A stretch of 64,000 bases of DNA from Mariniflexile jejuense. GTDB lineage: Bacteria > Bacteroidota > Bacteroidia > Flavobacteriales > Flavobacteriaceae. Positions 1 to 8,761 of the stretch are shown here, in pieces. The position numbers and the translations under genes were made by a program. Below the pieces are notes generated by a model that was not told where the DNA came from, searched no databases, and saw nothing but the letters and a program-made list of their open reading frames with translations. Each line of letters starts with the position of its first letter. The stretch's first letter is position 1. The DNA lies in the NCBI RefSeq assembly GCF_042675665.1, contig NZ_JBHTJI010000001.1:806001-870000 (forward strand), written 5' to 3'.

Positions 1-70
1 TGATAGTGGTAAAGACGACGGACAAGGCATCTTCATAACTCGTTATATTTTTAAACGTATCAAAAAATAA
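1..70 (+). CDS. 3' end of an unidentified CDS, truncated by the window edge
   Basis: A frame opening at base 2 runs without a stop to TAA at 68-70 and encodes the last 22 residues of a protein, ending in a basic tail (...FKRIKK). It is followed after 10 bases by a perfect terminator hairpin, as expected for a real gene end, and it converges on the DAHP synthase gene. Too little is visible to assign a function. Confidence 0.5.
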   Translation, partial: DSGKDDGQGIFITRYIFKRIKK

Positions 71-80
71 TATTATAAAT

Positions 81-110
81 AAAAAAGCCTCACAATTGTG
101 AGGCTTTTTT
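81..110. terminator. Bidirectional intrinsic terminator
   Basis: A perfect palindrome: A-run, GCCTCACAATTGTGAGGC, T-run. It lies between two convergent genes and can end transcription from both: the truncated plus-strand gene and the aromatic operon ending at 130. Confidence 0.9.
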
Positions 111-129
111 ATTTATAATAACTTCAATA

Positions 130-1212
130 TTAACCGTTAATCACTTTCTCTTGGTGATTAATTGATTCTTGGTGAATAGCTTTAAACATTTTTAAAATAA
201 ACTCTTCACTCAACCCTTGCGCTTCACCTTCAATAACCATTTTACCTAAAATTTCGTTCCAACGTTTGCTTTGTAAAACAGCTACGTTTTTAGATTTTTT
301 AAGTGCTCCAATGCCATCGGCAGCTTTCATACGCTTTCCTAATAAATCAATAATTTGATTATCAACTACATCAATTTGCGCTCTTAAATTATCAAGTTTT
401 TTGTTGTAATCTGCTTCAGCATCTGTTTCTTTTCTAATTTTCAAATCTTTCATAATTTGAACCAAGGTAGCTGGTGTAACTTGTTGCGATGCATCACTCC
501 AAGCATTATCCGGGTCGTAATGTGTTTCAATCATCAATCCATCAAAATTCAAATCTAAAGCCGTTTGCGATACATCAAAAATCATATCACGCTTTCCAGT
601 AATATGCGACGGATCGTTAATTAAAGGAATATCTGGATATTTGTTTTGAAACTCAATAGCCATTTGCCATTCTGGATTATTTCTGTATTTCGTTTTTTCA
701 TACGTTGAAAACCCTCTATGAATAGCACCAATGTTTTTAACGCCTGCTTTGTAAATACGCTCAATACCACCTAACCATAATGCTAAATCTGGGTTTACTG
801 GATTTTTAATAAGTACTGGTTTATCTGTTCCTTCTAAAGCATCTGCAATTTCTTGCATAATAAATGGGCTAACTGTAGAACGAGCACCAATCCATAATAA
901 ATCTACATCATGCTCTAAAGCTAATTTTACATGGGCTGCGTTTGCTACTTCGGTACAAATTTTCATACCAGTTTCCGCTTTTACTTTTTGTAACCATTTT
1001 AAGCCTAATGCACCTACACCTTCAAACATTCCTGGACGTGTTCTTGGTTTCCAAATACCTGCTCTAAAATAACTTACATCAGTATTTTTCAGCTCGTGTG
1101 CTATTTTTAATACTTGCTCTTCTGTTTCAGCACTACAAGGTCCTGCAATTACCAGTGGATGACTTAAATTTAATTCATCCAACCACGTTCTCATTTCTTT
1201 TTTGTTTTCCAT
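130..1212 (-). CDS. 3-deoxy-7-phosphoheptulonate synthase / chorismate mutase, fused
   Basis: Bifunctional shikimate-pathway enzyme of 360 aa. Residues about 1-260 form a type I-beta (KDO8P synthase-like) DAHP synthase barrel, with GPCSAE at 24-29 and KPRTRP at 55-60 for PEP and erythrose-4-phosphate. Residues about 270-355 are an AroQ-type chorismate mutase helix bundle (LRAQIDVVDNQIIDLL). The C-terminal mutase arrangement is known in Bacteroidota, where the mutase domain also mediates feedback by prephenate/chorismate; that regulation is inferred here. Last gene of the pheA operon, 158 bases after tyrA; that gap holds no clear element. It supplies both the first step of the pathway and prephenate for its operon neighbours. 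Confidence 0.95.
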   Translation of the reverse strand: MENKKEMRTWLDELNLSHPLVIAGPCSAETEEQVLKIAHELKNTDVSYFRAGIWKPRTRPGMFEGVGALGLKWLQKVKAETGMKICTEVANAAHVKLALEHDVDLLWIGARSTVSPFIMQEIADALEGTDKPVLIKNPVNPDLALWLGGIERIYKAGVKNIGAIHRGFSTYEKTKYRNNPEWQMAIEFQNKYPDIPLINDPSHITGKRDMIFDVSQTALDLNFDGLMIETHYDPDNAWSDASQQVTPATLVQIMKDLKIRKETDAEADYNKKLDNLRAQIDVVDNQIIDLLGKRMKAADGIGALKKSKNVAVLQSKRWNEILGKMVIEGEAQGLSEEFILKMFKAIHQESINHQEKVING

Positions 1213-1370
1213 TTTATTTAATTTACTTTAAATCTACTACAAGTGAAACTTTACATTGTTTCGAAATAATTTTTTATAATTTATTTACTCTTTTATTTTT
1301 TCTTAGATTTCAATTCCTAAACGTACGCTAAAAAGCAACTTCCATATACTGATGTTCGTTTTAAACTACA

Positions 1371-2222
1371 TCAAATAAGACCTTTCAATATATCTTTTAT
1401 ATGGTTTGTTTCTTTCATTTCATTAAAAATCGCATCAAAATCATCACCTTTCATTAGCTCTTTAAATTGCGTTAAATTGTTAATGTATTCTTCTAAAGTT
1501 TCAATTACGTTTTCTTTATTCTGCTTAAAAATAGGTGTCCACATTTCAGGTGAACTTTTTGCCAATCGTACAGTAGATGCAAATCCACTTCCTGCCATAT
1601 CAAATATATCGCGTTCGTTTTTTTCTTTCTCCATTACCGTTTTACCTAGCATAAACGAACTAATATGTGATAAATGCGATACGTAAGCAATATGTTTGTC
1701 ATGCGCTTCTGGGTTCATATATCGTATACGCATCCCGATTGATTTAAACAACTCCAACGCTTTTTCTTGAAGTTTGAATGTTGTTTTTTCAACTTCGCAA
1801 ATAATATTTGTTTTGCCAACAAACAAGTTAGGAATCGCAGCACTTGGCCCTGAATGTTCGGTTCCTGCAATTGGATGCATTGCTAAAAAATTTCTGCGTT
1901 TTGGGTGGTTTTCAACCACTTTACAAATTGCTTCTTTTGTCGAGCCTGCATCAACCACCAATCCTGTATCTGGTATTTTGTCTAAAATAGATGGTAATAA
2001 TTTTACCGTAGCATCAACAGGAATAGAAATAATGACTAAATCGGCATTAACAATATCATCTAATGTTGCCTTTTTATCAATTAAATTAAGTTCTAAAGCC
2101 TCGTTAAGTGTTGCTTCTTTTCTACTAATACCATGAATTACCACATCTGGATATTTCTTTTTAATATCAATAGCTAAGCTTCCGCCAATTAACCCAACGC
2201 CTATGATGTATATATTCTTCAT
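1371..2222 (-). CDS. tyrA: Prephenate dehydrogenase
   Basis: Oxidative decarboxylation of prephenate to 4-hydroxyphenylpyruvate for tyrosine. The 283-aa protein opens with a Rossmann motif (IIGVGLIGGSLA; GxGxxG at about 8-13) and has the family's HPIAGTEHSG segment with catalytic His. There is no fused mutase or ACT domain, consistent with a separate mutase on the DAHP synthase. A longer reading frame reaches 2267, but I chose ATG at 2222: it gives MKNIYIIG directly at the fold's first strand and overlaps the upstream aminotransferase stop as ATGA, typical translational coupling. Confidence 0.93.
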   Translation of the reverse strand: MKNIYIIGVGLIGGSLAIDIKKKYPDVVIHGISRKEATLNEALELNLIDKKATLDDIVNADLVIISIPVDATVKLLPSILDKIPDTGLVVDAGSTKEAICKVVENHPKRRNFLAMHPIAGTEHSGPSAAIPNLFVGKTNIICEVEKTTFKLQEKALELFKSIGMRIRYMNPEAHDKHIAYVSHLSHISSFMLGKTVMEKEKNERDIFDMAGSGFASTVRLAKSSPEMWTPIFKQNKENVIETLEEYINNLTQFKELMKGDDFDAIFNEMKETNHIKDILKGLI

Positions 2223-3364
2223 TTTACTCTTGCAATGGCTTCTTCTAATACTTCTGTTGAAGCACATAATGAAAACCTGATGTATCCTTCTCCTTTACTG
2301 CCAAAAATAGTTCCTGGTGTAATGAATAAGTGATTGTTTTTTAATGCTAAATCTATAAATTCTTCTGATTTTACAAATGGAGGCAATTTTGCCCAAACAA
2401 ATAAACCTGTAGCATTTTTATCGTAAGTACAATTTAAGGCTTCAGCTAATTTCCATACTAAATCTCTACGCTGTTTATAAACATTATTCAATGTTACAAA
2501 CCACATTTTTGAGCATTTTAAGGCTTCAATAGCACCTTTTTGAATACCGTAAAACATACCAGAATCCATATTGCTTTTCACTTTTAAAACGTTGTTTATG
2601 TGCGTACTATCACCAACAACCATCCCAACGCGCCAACCTGCCATATTGAAGGTTTTGCTAAGTGAATTAAGCTCTAAACAAACATCTTTTGCGCCTTTTA
2701 CACTTAAAATACTTTGTTGATTTTCGTTTAACACGAAACTATACGGGTTATCATTTACTATTAAAATATTGTGTTTTTTTCCAAAAGCAACCAACGCTTC
2801 AAATAAAAATTTACTTGGTTGTGCGCCTGTTGGCATGTGCGGATAGTTTACCCACATGATTTTCACTTTAGATAAATCTAACTTTTCTAAAGCTTTAAAA
2901 TCTGGTTGCCAATCGTTAGCTTCATCTAGTTCGTAAAAAACCGTTTTTGCTCCTACTAATTTGGTAACCGACTCATAGGTTGGATAACCCGGGTTTGGTA
3001 TTAACACCTCATCGCCTTCATTAAGGTATGCCATTGAAATGTGCATAATTCCTTCCTTACTTCCCATTAATGGTAAAATCTCGGTTGCTGGACTTAAACT
3101 TACCGCGAAATGTTCTTTATAAAACCCTGCAATAGCTTCTCTTAATTCTGGCAAGCCTTGGTAGCTTTGGTATTTATGCGCATTTGGGTTTGAAAACCCT
3201 TCATTTAAAGCATCAATTACTTTTTGTGGTGGTTGCATATCTGGGCTACCAATACCTAAATTGATGATAGGCTTACCACTAGCTAAAAGCAGATTTACTT
3301 CTCTCAACTTTTTTGAGAAGTAGTATTCTTCAACGGTGTTTAATCTGTTTGCTGCCTCAATCAT
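2219..3364 (-). CDS. Class I/II PLP aminotransferase, probably aromatic/aspartate type
   Basis: A 381-aa fold-type I aminotransferase. The PLP lysine is Lys237 in SLSKTFNMAGWRVG, and the substrate/cofactor signatures NPGYPTY and NYPHMPTGA are present. In this operon, between pheA and tyrA and overlapping both by 4 bases (ATGA on each side), its likely job is the final transamination of phenylpyruvate and 4-hydroxyphenylpyruvate. The sequence also resembles LL-diaminopimelate/alanine aminotransferase-like proteins, so specificity is inferred from context rather than from a decisive residue. Confidence 0.85.
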   Translation of the reverse strand: MIEAANRLNTVEEYYFSKKLREVNLLLASGKPIINLGIGSPDMQPPQKVIDALNEGFSNPNAHKYQSYQGLPELREAIAGFYKEHFAVSLSPATEILPLMGSKEGIMHISMAYLNEGDEVLIPNPGYPTYESVTKLVGAKTVFYELDEANDWQPDFKALEKLDLSKVKIMWVNYPHMPTGAQPSKFLFEALVAFGKKHNILIVNDNPYSFVLNENQQSILSVKGAKDVCLELNSLSKTFNMAGWRVGMVVGDSTHINNVLKVKSNMDSGMFYGIQKGAIEALKCSKMWFVTLNNVYKQRRDLVWKLAEALNCTYDKNATGLFVWAKLPPFVKSEEFIDLALKNNHLFITPGTIFGSKGEGYIRFSLCASTEVLEEAIARVK

Positions 3365-4188
3365 TTTTTTGCGTTTTTATATTCGCCTAATACTTTAAAT
3401 CCTTGCGCCATAATATCTATAATGGACTTTGCTTTTTTAAATTCTTCATACGTTTCAAAAGTAACATCAACAAAAAAGGCATATTTCCAAGGTGTTTCAA
3501 CAATTGGTAACGATTGTATTTTTGTTAAATTCAATTTACAATCGCTCATCACATTTAAAATTGCCGCTAAACTACCACGTTTGTGGTCTGCTTCAAAACG
3601 CACTGATGCTTTGTTAATTTCGTTTTCAGCTACTTCAGAGTTTACTCGTTTTACAATTACAAATCGCGTTTCGTTATGTTTTATCGTTTGAATGCTATGT
3701 GCTATTATATCTAATTCAAAAATATCGGCAGCCAATACACTTGCAATGGCACCAACACCTTTTAGTTGTTTTTCTTGAATTCGTTGCGCTACTTCTGCCG
3801 TATCTTTATCTTCAATCAACTTAATATGTGGATGTAATTTAAAAAACTCCATACATTGCAACAACGCCATTGGGTGCGAGTACACTTCTTTAATTTCTTT
3901 GATATTCTGATTTGGCAACACCATTAAATTATGTTGAATATCTAAATAATGTTCGCCAACAATATGCAACCCAAACTTGTTTATTAATGCGTAATTTGGA
4001 ATGATTGAACCCGCAATTGAGTTTTCTAAAGCCATTATGGCGGCATCACATTTTTTTGTAATTAAAGAATCGACTACCTGATCGAATGTGGAACATTCAA
4101 TAGCATCAACAGGTTTATCAAAATATTGTTGCGACACAATATGATGAAACGACCCTTTTACACCTTGTATGGCTACTGTTTTAATCAT
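3361..4188 (-). CDS. pheA: Prephenate dehydratase
   Basis: Converts prephenate to phenylpyruvate. The 275-aa protein has a periplasmic-binding-like catalytic domain (about 1-180) with the catalytic TRF motif at 174-176, followed by a C-terminal ACT domain (about 190-270, SLPIVETPWKYAFFVDV) that normally binds phenylalanine for feedback inhibition. A reading frame can be extended two codons to a TTG at 4194, but that TTG lies inside the T-run of the attenuator, so ATG at 4188 (MIKTVAIQG) is the start. First structural gene of the aromatic operon and the immediate target of the upstream attenuator. Confidence 0.94.
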   Translation of the reverse strand: MIKTVAIQGVKGSFHHIVSQQYFDKPVDAIECSTFDQVVDSLITKKCDAAIMALENSIAGSIIPNYALINKFGLHIVGEHYLDIQHNLMVLPNQNIKEIKEVYSHPMALLQCMEFFKLHPHIKLIEDKDTAEVAQRIQEKQLKGVGAIASVLAADIFELDIIAHSIQTIKHNETRFVIVKRVNSEVAENEINKASVRFEADHKRGSLAAILNVMSDCKLNLTKIQSLPIVETPWKYAFFVDVTFETYEEFKKAKSIIDIMAQGFKVLGEYKNAKK

Positions 4189-4192
4189 ATAC

Positions 4193-4221
4193 AAAAAAAA
4201 GTCCCGATTTTCATCGAGACT
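4193..4221 (-). terminator. Attenuator terminator ahead of pheA
   Basis: On the minus strand AGTCTCGAT, a GAAA tetraloop and ATCGGGACT form nine pairs (one G-U), followed at once by eight T. The U-tract ends 4 nt before the pheA ATG. It stands between the leader peptide and the first structural gene, so it must act as a regulated (premature) terminator rather than as the end of a neighbouring gene, since gldA is transcribed away from it. Confidence 0.88.
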
Positions 4222-4246
4222 TAGTATTAAAATTTATGTTTATAAA

Positions 4247-4327
4247 TTACACATACAACGTCTCGTTTTTTCTGCTAAAGAAAAAATAAAAACCGCTAAA
4301 ATATGTATAACCTACTGTTGTCTTCAT
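4247..4327 (-). CDS. Phe/Tyr-rich leader peptide of the aromatic operon
   Basis: A 26-codon ORF, ATG at 4327-4325 and TAA at 4249-4247, not matching any family I know but with the composition of an attenuation leader: residues 7-17 read YTYFSGFYFFF, giving five Phe and four Tyr in total. The hexamer CGAGAC at 4265-4260, inside the ORF 11 nt after the last Phe codon, is complementary to GTCTCG in the 5' arm of the terminator at 4193-4221. Stalling on Phe/Tyr codons would leave it free to block the terminator; completing translation would mask it. Confidence 0.85.
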   Translation of the reverse strand: MKTTVGYTYFSGFYFFFSRKNETLYV

Positions 4328-4472
4328 AATTATGTGGCTAAAGTAATTAATATTTTAAGAAATAAAAATAGGATAAAACCTTTTTTTCATATTTACTAAA
4401 AGTTTTAAATATTTTACAGCAAAACATACATTACGTTAGATAATCATTATTTTTGAACAAATAATTTTAAAT

Positions 4473-5369
4473 ATGTCAATACTAGTTGAAGGTGTTTCAA
4501 AACTATACGGAAACCAAAAAGCATTAAACAACATCTCTTTTAAGGTTGATAAGCCAGAAATAGTTGGGTTTTTAGGACCAAATGGCGCTGGAAAATCGAC
4601 TATGATGAAAATTTTAACCACCTATTTAGTTGCGAATGAAGGTGTAGCACAGGTTAATGGCTTTGATGTGACTAACAACAAACAACATGTACAACAAAGT
4701 GTTGGGTATTTACCAGAGCACAACCCGTTATACTTAGATATGTATGTAAAAGAATATTTAGCTTTTAATGCAAATATTTATAATGTAGATAAACAACGTA
4801 TTAGCGAGGTTATAGAACTTACAGGTTTAACTGTTGAAGCTCATAAAAAAATTGGACAACTATCAAAAGGATATCGCCAGCGTGTTGGACTAGCTAATGC
4901 ACTATTACACAACCCCGATGTTTTAATACTTGATGAACCTACTACAGGTTTAGACCCAAACCAATTAGTAGAAATACGAAACCTTATAAAGTCTATTGGA
5001 AAAACAAAAACCGTATTTCTTTCAACACACATTATGCAAGAAGTTGAGGCCATGTGCGACCGTGTTATTATTATTAATAAAGGTGAAATTGTTGCCGATA
5101 AAAAACTGAATGATTTACGAGAAAGTAAAGAACAAACCGTTATTGTTGAGTTTGATTACCGCGTTGAAGATGCTTTTTTACTAAAATTACCAAAAGTAAA
5201 AAATGTTGCTAATACCCACGGTTTTGTATATGAAATAACATTTTCAACCTTTGAAGATATGCGTTCGTATGTATTTGATTTTGCGCATGATAATAAGTTA
5301 AAAATACTTCAGCTTAATCAAAAAAATGCGAGTTTAGAAAGTTTGTTTCGAGATTTAACTTCTAAATAA
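4473..5369 (+). CDS. gldA: Gliding-motility ABC transporter ATP-binding protein GldA
   Basis: A 298-aa ABC ATPase with Walker A GPNGAGKST at 35-43, signature LSKGYRQRVGLA at about 130, and Walker B LILDEPTTGLD followed by an H-loop (STHIMQEVE). The length, start (MSI..VSKLYG.QKALN.ISF) and the sequence YLPEHNPLYLDMYVKEYL match the GldA family of Flavobacteriaceae. GldA works with the membrane proteins GldF and GldG, which are not in this window. It is a single gene divergent from the aromatic operon. Family assignment is strong; the role in gliding is taken from the family. Confidence 0.85.
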   Translation: MSILVEGVSKLYGNQKALNNISFKVDKPEIVGFLGPNGAGKSTMMKILTTYLVANEGVAQVNGFDVTNNKQHVQQSVGYLPEHNPLYLDMYVKEYLAFNANIYNVDKQRISEVIELTGLTVEAHKKIGQLSKGYRQRVGLANALLHNPDVLILDEPTTGLDPNQLVEIRNLIKSIGKTKTVFLSTHIMQEVEAMCDRVIIINKGEIVADKKLNDLRESKEQTVIVEFDYRVEDAFLLKLPKVKNVANTHGFVYEITFSTFEDMRSYVFDFAHDNKLKILQLNQKNASLESLFRDLTSK

Positions 5370-5427
5370 TACAAGTTACAAAAGCCATTAATTTCTATTT
5401 AAAGTAGAAAGTATGACTATTATCATC

Positions 5428-5456
5428 TTTACTAAAACATGTAGGCGTTAATTTTG
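5428..5456 (+). promoter_or_regulatory. Candidate promoter of pta-ackA
   Basis: TAATTTTG at 5449-5456 is an exact match to the Bacteroidota -7 element TAnnTTTG, with TTTA (one mismatch to TTTG) at 5428-5431 and a 17-base spacer. It would start transcription about 20 bases before the pta ATG. Confidence 0.45.
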
Positions 5457-5482
5457 TAACTGAAAATAACAACACTATAATT

Positions 5483-7570
5483 ATGAGTAAAGGAATTTAT
5501 GTAGCTACAATTGAACCAAACAGCGGAAAATCGATTGTCGTTTTAGGTTTAATGCAAATGCTTTTAGGTAAAATTGCTAAAGTAGGATACTTTAGACCTA
5601 TTATTGACGATTTAGAAACTGGTGTAATGGACAACCATATTAGCACCGTTTTATCACATTTCGAAATTGATATTAACTACAAAAAAACATACGCATTTAC
5701 ACGAAACCAAGTTCTTGACCTATATAACCAAGGAAAATCTGGCGAAGTTTTAGATGAAATTATCAAAAAATACAAATACCTAGAAGAACAATTTGATTTT
5801 GTTCTAGTTGAAGGCACCGATTTTTCACATGAAAACTCAAGTATTGAATTAGATTTAAACATCTTAATTTCAAAAAATTTAGGACTTCCTGTAATCATTG
5901 TTATGCAGGGCGATAAAAAAGAGCTAAAAGAAATTGCAGACAGCGTTCAGCTAGCTTATGATACCTTTAGAAACGATGTGAATGTGCTATCTATAATGAC
6001 AAACAAAGTAGATACTAATGATATTTCAGCATTAAAAAAATCACTAAAAGAGCGCGTAAACAATACCGATATTACCGTTATTCCAAAAATTCATAGTTTA
6101 TCAAGTCCTACAGTAAAAGAAGTTGTTAAATTATTAGATGGTAAAGTGCTTTTTGGCAAAGATATGCTAAACAACCCTATAGATAGTTTTAGCGTTGGTG
6201 CCATGCAATTACGAAACTACATTACACACTTAAAAGATAATGCTTTAGTAATTACACCAGGTGATAGAGCCGATATTATCTTGGGTGCACTTCAAGCCAA
6301 CGTATCAAAAAACTACCCTAAAATTTCAGGAATTATTTTATCAGGAAGTTTAATACCCGAAGAACCTATTTTAAAACTTATTGAAGGACTTTCTGGTATT
6401 GTACCAATTATTAGTGTGAATGACGGCACGTATTCTGTAACCAATAAAATTGGTAGTATAAAATCTAGAATATACGCCGAAAACATAGAAAAAATAACAA
6501 CATCTATTTCAACTTTTGAAAAACATGCTGATACAGATAAACTTGCAGAACGTTTAATAACATTCAAATCAGACACATTTACACCAAGAATGTTTCAATA
6601 TAACTTATTACAACGTGCATTAAAAAACAAAAAACACATTGTACTTCCAGAAGGTTATGACGAACGTGTTTTAGAAGCTGCTGCCAGATTAATAAATGCC
6701 CAAGTAGTAGATTTAACACTTATTGGTGAAATAGACAAAATTAAAGAGCGAATTGAAAAACTTGATATTTCTTTAGATTTAAATAGTGTAAACGTTGTGT
6801 CTCCAACAAAATCGCCATTTTTTGAAGATTATGTAAACACCTACTACGAACTAAGAAAGCATAAAAATGTAAACTTAGAAATGGCGCGCGATGCAATGTC
6901 TGATGTATCGTATTTTGGTACTATGATGATTTACAAAGGTCATGCCGATGGTATGGTATCTGGTGCTGTAAATACTACACAACACACACTACTTCCGGCA
7001 TTGCAGTTTATAAAAACAAAACCAGGTGTAAATATTGTATCTTCCATTTTCTTCATGTGTTTAGAAGATAGAATATCTGTTTTTGGCGATTGTGCTATAA
7101 ACCCAAACCCTAATGCTAAAGAATTGGCAGAAATTGCAATTTCATCAGCTAGAACAGCTAAAGAATTTGGTATTGAACCTAAAGTTGCAATGTTATCATA
7201 CTCATCAGGTTCATCTGGAAAAGGTGCTGAAGTTGATAAAGTTAGAGAAGCAACCGAAATTGTAAAAACCGAAGCCGCAGATATAAAAATTGAAGGTCCA
7301 ATACAATATGATGCTGCTGTTGATATGCGTATAGGAAAAAGCAAACTACCCGATTCTGAAGTAGCAGGTCGCGCTAGTGTACTTATTTTTCCAGATTTAA
7401 ACACAGGAAATAACACTTATAAAGCTGTACAACGTGAAACAGGTGCGTTGGCAATTGGACCAGTTTTACAAGGATTAAATAAACCTGTTAATGATTTAAG
7501 TAGAGGTTGCACTGTAGATGATATTTATAGCACCGTAATTATAACCGCTATTCAAGCACAAGAAATTTAA
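5483..7570 (+). CDS. pta: Phosphate acetyltransferase, long form
   Basis: Interconverts acetyl-CoA and acetyl phosphate. At 695 aa it is the long, three-part form: an N-terminal P-loop BioD-like domain (ATIEPNSGKS at about 8-17), a central DRTGG-type domain, and the C-terminal catalytic PTA domain from about residue 370 (LPEGYDERVLEAA; YSSGSSGKG; PIQYDAAVD). It lies 3 bases upstream of ackA, so the two form an acetate overflow/activation operon. Confidence 0.96.
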   Translation: MSKGIYVATIEPNSGKSIVVLGLMQMLLGKIAKVGYFRPIIDDLETGVMDNHISTVLSHFEIDINYKKTYAFTRNQVLDLYNQGKSGEVLDEIIKKYKYLEEQFDFVLVEGTDFSHENSSIELDLNILISKNLGLPVIIVMQGDKKELKEIADSVQLAYDTFRNDVNVLSIMTNKVDTNDISALKKSLKERVNNTDITVIPKIHSLSSPTVKEVVKLLDGKVLFGKDMLNNPIDSFSVGAMQLRNYITHLKDNALVITPGDRADIILGALQANVSKNYPKISGIILSGSLIPEEPILKLIEGLSGIVPIISVNDGTYSVTNKIGSIKSRIYAENIEKITTSISTFEKHADTDKLAERLITFKSDTFTPRMFQYNLLQRALKNKKHIVLPEGYDERVLEAAARLINAQVVDLTLIGEIDKIKERIEKLDISLDLNSVNVVSPTKSPFFEDYVNTYYELRKHKNVNLEMARDAMSDVSYFGTMMIYKGHADGMVSGAVNTTQHTLLPALQFIKTKPGVNIVSSIFFMCLEDRISVFGDCAINPNPNAKELAEIAISSARTAKEFGIEPKVAMLSYSSGSSGKGAEVDKVREATEIVKTEAADIKIEGPIQYDAAVDMRIGKSKLPDSEVAGRASVLIFPDLNTGNNTYKAVQRETGALAIGPVLQGLNKPVNDLSRGCTVDDIYSTVIITAIQAQEI

Positions 7571-7573
7571 ACC

Positions 7574-8761
7574 ATGCAAGTATTAATATTAAACTCTGGA
7601 AGTTCTTCCTTAAAATTTCAATTATTTTCAATGCCAGAAGAAACCATTTTGTGTTCTGGCATAATAGAACGCATTGGTGCAAACGATGCTATTTTTAAAT
7701 ACAAAACAGATAAAACAACTATTGAATCTGAATCTCAAATTTTAAACCATAAAGCAGGTTTAAAACTGGTAGCACAACACCTTTTAGATGAAATAGTTGG
7801 TGTAATAAAATTGCCTGAAGATATTGCTATTGTTGGTCATAGAGTGGTTCATGGTGGCATTCATTTTAGTGATACTACCGAAATTACTAAAGATGTTAAA
7901 GAAAAAATTAAAGAGTTATCATCATTAGCACCATTACACAACCCTGCAAATTTAGAAGGTATTTTGGTAGCCGAAGCCATTTTTCCTAAAGCTAAACAAG
8001 TTGCAGTATTCGACACAGCTTTTCACCAATCTATACCCGAAGTAGCCTACAAATATGCCATTCCTAATGAGTTTTTAACCAAACATCATATTCGTTTATA
8101 TGGGTTTCATGGTACAAGTCATAAATACGTTTCCGAAAAAGCTATTGAATTTTTAGGAAAAAAAGAATCAAAAATAATAACCATTCATTTAGGTAACGGT
8201 TGCAGTATGACGGCTGTAAAAAACGGAAAAAGTATTGATCATTCCTTAGGGTTTTCGCCTGTTGGTGGCTTAATAATGGGAACACGTTCTGGCGATATAG
8301 ATCCATCCATCATTTTTCACCTAAAAGACAAGTTGGGTTATAACTTAAAAGATATAAACACGCTTTTAAATAAACAAAGTGGCATGTTAGGATTAACTGG
8401 TTATAACGATTTAAGAGATATTCAAACCATGGCTGCAAAAGGTAATGAAGATTGTATTTTAGCCTTACAAATGAATGCATATCGCATTAAAAAGTATATA
8501 GGTGCTTATGCTGCCGTGTTAAACGGTTTGGATGCTATTGTATTTACTGCAGGTATTGGCGAAAACTCTAAATACATGCGTGAACTTATTTGTGAAGACT
8601 TAGATTTTTTTGGAATTGATTTAGATATTGACAAAAATAATGCTGATTTAAGAACCGTTCGAGCCATTAATAAAGACAACGCTAAAACTAAAATTTTAGT
8701 AATACCTACTAATGAAGAATTGGAAATTGCTAAACAGTCTGTAAACTTAATTAAAAATTAA
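7574..8761 (+). CDS. ackA: Acetate kinase
   Basis: ATP-dependent acetate kinase of 395 aa, the partner of Pta. It shows the ASKHA-fold signatures: LNSGSSSLKFQLF at the N-terminus, the HRVVHGG and DTAFHQSIP segments, HLGNGCSMTAV for ATP binding, and TAGIGENS near residue 325. Its 3' end overlaps the convergent lipoprotein gene by 15 bases, so no separate terminator fits between them. Confidence 0.97.
   Translation: MQVLILNSGSSSLKFQLFSMPEETILCSGIIERIGANDAIFKYKTDKTTIESESQILNHKAGLKLVAQHLLDEIVGVIKLPEDIAIVGHRVVHGGIHFSDTTEITKDVKEKIKELSSLAPLHNPANLEGILVAEAIFPKAKQVAVFDTAFHQSIPEVAYKYAIPNEFLTKHHIRLYGFHGTSHKYVSEKAIEFLGKKESKIITIHLGNGCSMTAVKNGKSIDHSLGFSPVGGLIMGTRSGDIDPSIIFHLKDKLGYNLKDINTLLNKQSGMLGLTGYNDLRDIQTMAAKGNEDCILALQMNAYRIKKYIGAYAAVLNGLDAIVFTAGIGENSKYMRELICEDLDFFGIDLDIDKNNADLRTVRAINKDNAKTKILVIPTNEELEIAKQSVNLIKN

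Noticed and set aside
1213..1370. Regulatory element between tyrA and the DAHP synthase gene
   Set aside because: Only very short ATG-stop ORFs and a weak TGATGT/ACATCA stem overlapping the tyrA end are visible; nothing reaches the standard of the other leaders.
2223..2267. 15-codon N-terminal extension of tyrA
   Set aside because: The extension overlaps the aminotransferase's C-terminal coding sequence and is unlike TyrA; the ATGA overlap at 2219-2222 supports the shorter form.
4189..4194. TTG start giving pheA two extra residues
   Set aside because: The TTG is inside the attenuator's T-run, and ATG 4188 matches the family N-terminus.
4169..4399. Plus-strand ORF of 76 codons between pheA and gldA
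   Set aside because: It is the reverse complement of the attenuator and leader peptide; composition is random and it has no start context. The minus-strand reading explains the region.
6940..7416. 158-codon minus-strand ORF inside pta
   Set aside because: It is antisense to the conserved catalytic domain of pta; its residues mirror that gene's codon pattern and it has no family signature.
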